Shown piece after piece: positions 7,274-9,999 of a stretch of DNA of 9,999 nucleotides. Position 1 is the stretch's first letter, and each line of letters opens with the position of its first letter. Position numbers and translations under genes: made by a program. The notes beneath the pieces are model-generated. The model did not search any database, had not been told where the DNA came from, and worked only from the letters and a program-made list of their open reading frames with translations. The stretch lies in contig CAJAHZ010000287.1 in assembly GCA_903939665.1 (NCBI GenBank), positions 1-9,999 of the forward strand, read 5' to 3'. Source of the DNA: an uncultured Pseudomonadota bacterium (GTDB lineage Bacteria; Pseudomonadota; Gammaproteobacteria; Burkholderiales; Rhodocyclaceae).

Positions 7274-8056
7274 TTAATCAAACAGATAGTTGTCGGCCGC
7301 CAGTGAATTACCAATCCAGCCGCCCCCCAGCCATTCGGCGACGTGTTTTTCGCCCGCCGCACCCAATGCGACAAACAGCGGCAGAAAGTGTTCCGCCGTC
7401 GGGTGGGCGAATGTTGCGTGCGGTGCGTTTTGTTGCCAGTCGAACAGGGGTTCGATCTGTCTGGCCAGGATACGGGTATGAATCCAGTCGCGAAACGCGA
7501 CGCTTTCTGGCGCCGGCTGCGGCGCGTTCTGCCGGAAGTATTCTTTCAGGTTGTGCGTGAGGTGGCCGGACGCGACGAGCAGGATGTTTTCGCCGCGCAG
7601 GGATTTGAGTGCAGTGCCAAGGGCAAAGTGGTGGCGCGCACAGCAGCCGGGCTGAACGGAGAGTTGCAGCACCGGGATGTCCGCCGCCGGAAACAGGGCG
7701 CGCAGCGGCACCCAGGCGCCGTGGTCGAGCCCGCGGCTGGCGTCGATGCCGGCGGTAATGCCGGCTGCGCTTAATTTTTGTCGGATGTGTTGGGCCAGCG
7801 CCGGCGCACCGGGCGCCGGGTAGCGCAATTGATAGAGCGCATCAGGGAACCCGCCGAAGTCGTGAATCGTTTCGGGTTGCGCGCTGCCGCCGAGGATAGG
7901 CAGGCGCGTCGTCCAGTGCGCGGAAACGACAAGAATCGCCGCCGGCTTGCTTAGCCGCGCCGATAGCGCGGACCATGCCCGTGACAGTTCGTCACCGCCG
8001 AGCGCGGTCATCGGCGAGCCGTGCGAGAGGAAAAGAACCGGCTGTTGTGCGTGCAT
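7274..8056 (-). CDS. Extradiol ring-cleavage dioxygenase, DODA/YgiD type (LigB superfamily)
   Basis: A 260-residue protein of the class III extradiol dioxygenases related to plant DOPA 4,5-dioxygenase and E. coli YgiD. These open catechol rings with O2 using a metal held by histidines. Conserved motifs are in order: LFLSHGSPM (H12), VVSAHW (H47), TIHDFGGFP (H65), GLDHGAWVPL (H112), SGHLTHNL (H165, H168) and HPTAEHFLPL (H218, H223). The whole chain of about 260 residues is the family's usual length and no key histidine is missing. The ATG at 8056 is chosen because the family motif starts right after it. The frame is open further upstream into gst only as an overlap shadow. The ribosome site is weak, and a strong hairpin lies 7 bases upstream. 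The true substrate is unknown; DOPA activity in bacterial relatives is often a side activity. The gene sits between gst and ovoA on one strand. Confidence 0.93.
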   Translation of the reverse strand: MHAQQPVLFLSHGSPMTALGGDELSRAWSALSARLSKPAAILVVSAHWTTRLPILGGSAQPETIHDFGGFPDALYQLRYPAPGAPALAQHIRQKLSAAGITAGIDASRGLDHGAWVPLRALFPAADIPVLQLSVQPGCCARHHFALGTALKSLRGENILLVASGHLTHNLKEYFRQNAPQPAPESVAFRDWIHTRILARQIEPLFDWQQNAPHATFAHPTAEHFLPLFVALGAAGEKHVAEWLGGGWIGNSLAADNYLFD

Positions 8057-8062
8057 GGTGAC

Positions 8063-8115
8063 TTGACTGATCCGCTGGGCGCGGCATGGGCTGTCGCCCC
8101 CAGCGGATCGGTCAA
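8063..8115. repeat. Long stem-loop between gst and the dioxygenase gene
   Basis: TTGACTGATCCGCTGGG (8063-8079) pairs with CCCAGCGGATCGGTCAA (8099-8115), a 17-bp stem with one non-Watson-Crick pair (a G-T wobble) and a 19-base loop. It nearly fills the 62-bp gap between the gst stop and the dioxygenase ATG. No T run follows on either strand, so it is not a standard terminator. It could lower expression of the downstream genes, shield an mRNA end, or be a REP-like element. It ends 7 bases before the ATG and may hinder ribosome entry. Confidence 0.6.
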
Positions 8116-8118
8116 TGC

Positions 8119-8733
8119 TCACGACTTGTTCGCAGCTTCCGCCGCCAGCGCGGCCTGTACTGCCGGGCGGCTGGCAACGCGCTGGTGAAAGGCGGCAAGC
8201 GCTGGCCACTCCTTGATGTCGATGCCAACCCACTGTCCCCAGCCGAGCACGGTGAATAGATAGCCGTCGGCTACCGAGAACTGTTCGCCCATCAGATAGT
8301 CGTGCTTGGCCAGATGCGCAGCGAGGTAGTGCAGGCGACTGGCCAGGTTCTTGAGAACGATCGCTTTGTAATCGGCTGGCGTGGCCGGGTTGAAGAGTGG
8401 ACTGAAGGTTTTGTGCACTTCCGAGTTGATGAAGCCCAGCCACTCCTGCAACTGGTAGCGCGCCAGCGTCCCGGCTTGCGGTGCAAGGCCGGATTCGGGT
8501 TTGAGGTCGGCAATGTATTGAACGATAGCCGGGCCTTCAGTCAGGCGAACGCCGTTGTCGAGCTCGAGAACCGGGACGTAACCTTTCGGGTTGATCAATG
8601 AGAAGTCGCTGCCATCGGCGACGACGACGTGTTTCTTGATGTCGACGCGTACGAGTTCGACGTCGATGCCGGCTTCACGCAGGGCGATATGGGGCGACAG
8701 TGAGCAGGTTCCGGGGGCGAAGTAGAGTTTCAT
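8119..8733 (-). CDS. gst: Glutathione S-transferase, beta class
   Basis: A 204-residue cytosolic protein that conjugates or reduces electrophiles with glutathione. The thioredoxin-like N-terminal domain (1-80) starts MKLYFAPGTCSLSPHI, with the catalytic-site Cys10 typical of bacterial beta-class enzymes. It has the cis-proline motif VPVLEL (P54) and the glutathione-binding TEGPAI (E66). The helical C-terminal domain has HKTFSPLF (H107, K108), close to the His-Lys pair near the beta-class active site, and the SVAD folding motif. A strong AAGGAG lies 7 bases before the ATG. It is the first of three minus-strand genes with the dioxygenase and ovoA, and is divergent from the LysR-type gene, its likely regulator. 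A dual thiol theme (glutathione here, ovothiol downstream) is notable. The substrate cannot be told from sequence. Confidence 0.95.
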   Translation of the reverse strand: MKLYFAPGTCSLSPHIALREAGIDVELVRVDIKKHVVVADGSDFSLINPKGYVPVLELDNGVRLTEGPAIVQYIADLKPESGLAPQAGTLARYQLQEWLGFINSEVHKTFSPLFNPATPADYKAIVLKNLASRLHYLAAHLAKHDYLMGEQFSVADGYLFTVLGWGQWVGIDIKEWPALAAFHQRVASRPAVQAALAAEAANKS

Positions 8734-8808
8734 TTTGTGGCTCCTTGAATTGGGTTTGTGAGGCGCGAGTCCTTGATCCCGCGTTGAGGTGCACTTTAGT
8801 CGTCCCGT

Positions 8809-8837
8809 ATAAAAGAATAAACATGCCTATAATTGAA
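8809..8837. promoter_or_regulatory. Overlapping divergent promoter candidates of gst and the LysR-type gene
   Basis: On the plus strand a perfect TATAAT (8828-8833) lies 33 bp before the chosen lysR-type start, although its -35 region is poor. On the minus strand TTCAAT (8837-8832) and TTTTAT (8814-8809), 17 bp apart, could drive gst. The two overlap, which suits a LysR-type protein controlling both itself and its divergent target. A palindrome TTGCGCAA (8844-8851) lies just downstream of the TATAAT. The rest of the 132-bp spacer shows nothing else I can name. Confidence 0.4.
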
Positions 8838-8865
8838 TCTGTGTTGCGCAAATCGGGATAATAAA

Positions 8866-9762
8866 TTGGACAGATTCGAGGCCATGCGCGTTTTCTGTTC
8901 GGTGATCGAGGCCGGCGGTTTTGCCGCCGCAGCCGATCAGATGGGACTTTCCACCTCCGCCGTATCGCGCCACGTGGCGCAACTGGAGGCGCATCTTAAT
9001 GTTCGCCTGCTCAACCGCACGACGCGGCGGATGAGCCCGACTGACGAGGGCTTTGCCTACTTTGAGCGCTGTACCCAGTTGCTCGCCGATCTGGAGGAAA
9101 CCGAGGCCAGCGTCGCGGGGGAGGCGCGCCGCCCGCGTGGCCGCCTGCGGCTGACCGCGCCGATTACCTTGTCGGTACTGCGCCTGGCACCCGCCTTTGC
9201 CGCATTTTCAGTGGCTTATCCGGAAATTACGCTGGATATCGTGCTCTCTGACAATGTGGCCGACTTCACCGAGGAGGGGCTCGATCTGGCCATTCGTGTC
9301 GGGCGAGTGGGGAGTGAAAATGTGGTGGCCCGGCACATCGGCGAAACGTCGCTGCTGATCGCTGCCTCGCCAGCTTATCTGGCGCGTGCCGGAACGCCGC
9401 TGACCCCGGACGATCTGACCCGGCATGCGTGCTTTCTCTATGCCTTTTCGTCCACCGGCAATCAGTGGGAGTTTGAGGGCAACAACGGCGAACCGGTGAG
9501 CGTGCGTATCGGTGGTTCAATCAAGGCCAACAGCGGCATGTTGCTCGCCGAGATGGCGGTAGCCGGTAGCGGTATCGTTTATGGCCCCTGTTTCAGTTTG
9601 CAGCCCCTGATCGAGCGCGGCCTGCTGGTGCGTCTGCTGCCGGACTGGCAAACCCGCCGTTTGCCGATTCATGTGGTCTACCCGACGCGCCGCCACCTGT
9701 CGGCCAGGGTGCAGGCGATGACCGGCTTTCTCGCCGAATGGTTTGCAAGTCAGCGTAATTAG
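8866..9762 (+). CDS. LysR-family transcriptional regulator
   Basis: A 298-residue DNA-binding activator or repressor. The N-terminal winged helix-turn-helix (1-65) is clear: DRFEAMRVFCSVIEAGGF, then GLSTSAVSRHVAQLE and LLNRTTRRMSPTDEG. The effector-binding domain (about 90-298) resembles the CrgA-type subgroup, beginning GRLRLTAPITL and including EEGLDLAIRVG. I choose TTG at 8866 as start because it gives the usual M-DRFEAMRVF opening, with GGGATA upstream. A TTG at 8833 (11 residues longer) and the ATG at 8884 (six residues shorter) are alternatives. The gene diverges from gst, so the gst-dioxygenase-ovoA row is the probable target. The inducer is unknown. It ends 26 bp from the convergent partial gene on its right. 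Confidence 0.94.
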   Translation: MDRFEAMRVFCSVIEAGGFAAAADQMGLSTSAVSRHVAQLEAHLNVRLLNRTTRRMSPTDEGFAYFERCTQLLADLEETEASVAGEARRPRGRLRLTAPITLSVLRLAPAFAAFSVAYPEITLDIVLSDNVADFTEEGLDLAIRVGRVGSENVVARHIGETSLLIAASPAYLARAGTPLTPDDLTRHACFLYAFSSTGNQWEFEGNNGEPVSVRIGGSIKANSGMLLAEMAVAGSGIVYGPCFSLQPLIERGLLVRLLPDWQTRRLPIHVVYPTRRHLSARVQAMTGFLAEWFASQRN

Positions 9763-9785
9763 ATGCTGTGAATGGCCGACAGCGT
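9763..9785. terminator. Weak hairpin between two convergent genes
   Basis: ATGCTGT (9763-9769) pairs with ACAGCGT (9779-9785), including one G-T pair, with a 9-base loop. It lies directly behind the LysR-type stop and 3 bases from the stop of the opposing gene. No T run follows, so termination is only a guess from its position. Confidence 0.28.
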
Positions 9786-9788
9786 GGG

Positions 9789-9999
9789 TTAATGACGGCG
9801 GTGCGAATTCCATTCCCGGTCGCGGTCATGCCCGTAGCCGTGGCCGTGCCGGTGATGGTGTTCGTTTTCTATTTCATAGCGCTGGTAGTACACCGGGGGA
9901 GGTGCATAGACAACCGCCGGCTGCGCATAGTAATAGACGGGTTGCGGTGCGTAGTAGCGTGGCGCTGAGCGATAGTCGCTGGCAATGGCGACGCCTGCA
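9789..9999 (-). CDS. PXPV-repeat, His-rich small protein (partial, N-terminus cut by window)
   Basis: The minus-strand frame ending in TAA at 9791-9789 is open to the window edge and gives the last 69 residues. It begins AGVAIASDYRSAPRYY. It then shows three loose repeats of the form YAPxPVYY (YAPQPVYY, YAQPAVVY, YAPPPVYY), followed by a charged tail rich in His and Arg (HHHRHGHGYGHDRDR, final HRRH). This composition matches small exported proteins with PXPV-type repeats, common in Betaproteobacteria and often annotated as hypothetical or membrane-linked. A signal peptide would lie outside the window, so export is inferred. The His-rich tail could bind metal ions, but no specific function can be assigned. 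Codon use and the closing stop next to a convergent gene support that it is real. Confidence 0.75.
   Translation of the reverse strand, partial: AGVAIASDYRSAPRYYAPQPVYYYAQPAVVYAPPPVYYQRYEIENEHHHRHGHGYGHDRDREWNSHRRH

Noticed and set aside
8057..8443. N-terminal extension of the dioxygenase gene by about 129 residues overlapping gst
   Set aside because: The extension is an out-of-frame reading of gst; the family starts just before the SHGSPM motif at the ATG at 8056.

Overview
The window looks like a chromosomal segment of a free-living, GC-rich proteobacterium. The gene types and their best-remembered relatives point to Betaproteobacteria, probably the Rhodocyclales (Dechloromonas/Azonexus-like). 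That placement is an inference from gene content and codon use, since no rRNA or other marker gene is present. Coding density is high. I see no tRNA, rRNA, CRISPR array, insertion sequence or prophage gene.

Left part (1-3201, all minus strand): a large signalling protein, cut by the left edge, has a coiled coil, four PAS domains, a GGDEF domain with intact active site and I-site, and a C-terminal bacteriohemerythrin domain. It looks like an oxygen- or redox-responsive diguanylate cyclase. Upstream of it on the same strand is an Lrp/AsnC-family regulator.

Middle part (3202-5070): the Lrp-like gene is divergent from a 565-residue type-2 2-isopropylmalate synthase (leuA). The 171-bp spacer is AT-rich, carries an inverted 8-mer pair lying at both putative promoters, and suggests local control of leucine synthesis. 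leuA converges on ovoA through a hairpin that holds the ovoA stop codon in its loop.

Right part (5101-9762): three minus-strand genes, gst -> extradiol dioxygenase (YgiD/DODA type) -> ovoA, lie in a row and diverge from a LysR-type regulator. ovoA encodes the full three-domain ovothiol enzyme: DinB-like iron-binding domain, FGE-sulfatase-like domain and methyltransferase. The gst/dioxygenase junction holds a 17-bp-stem hairpin without a T tract. Together the genes suggest a thiol and electrophile/aromatic-oxidation defence module, but co-regulation is inferred. OvoB, the lyase needed to finish ovothiol synthesis, is not in the window.

Right edge (9789-9999, minus strand): the C-terminus of a small PXPV-repeat protein with a His/Arg-rich tail, cut by the window. 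I found no clearly new system. The points most worth checking are the sensor cyclase, the ovothiol cluster with its missing lyase, and the 8063-8115 hairpin.
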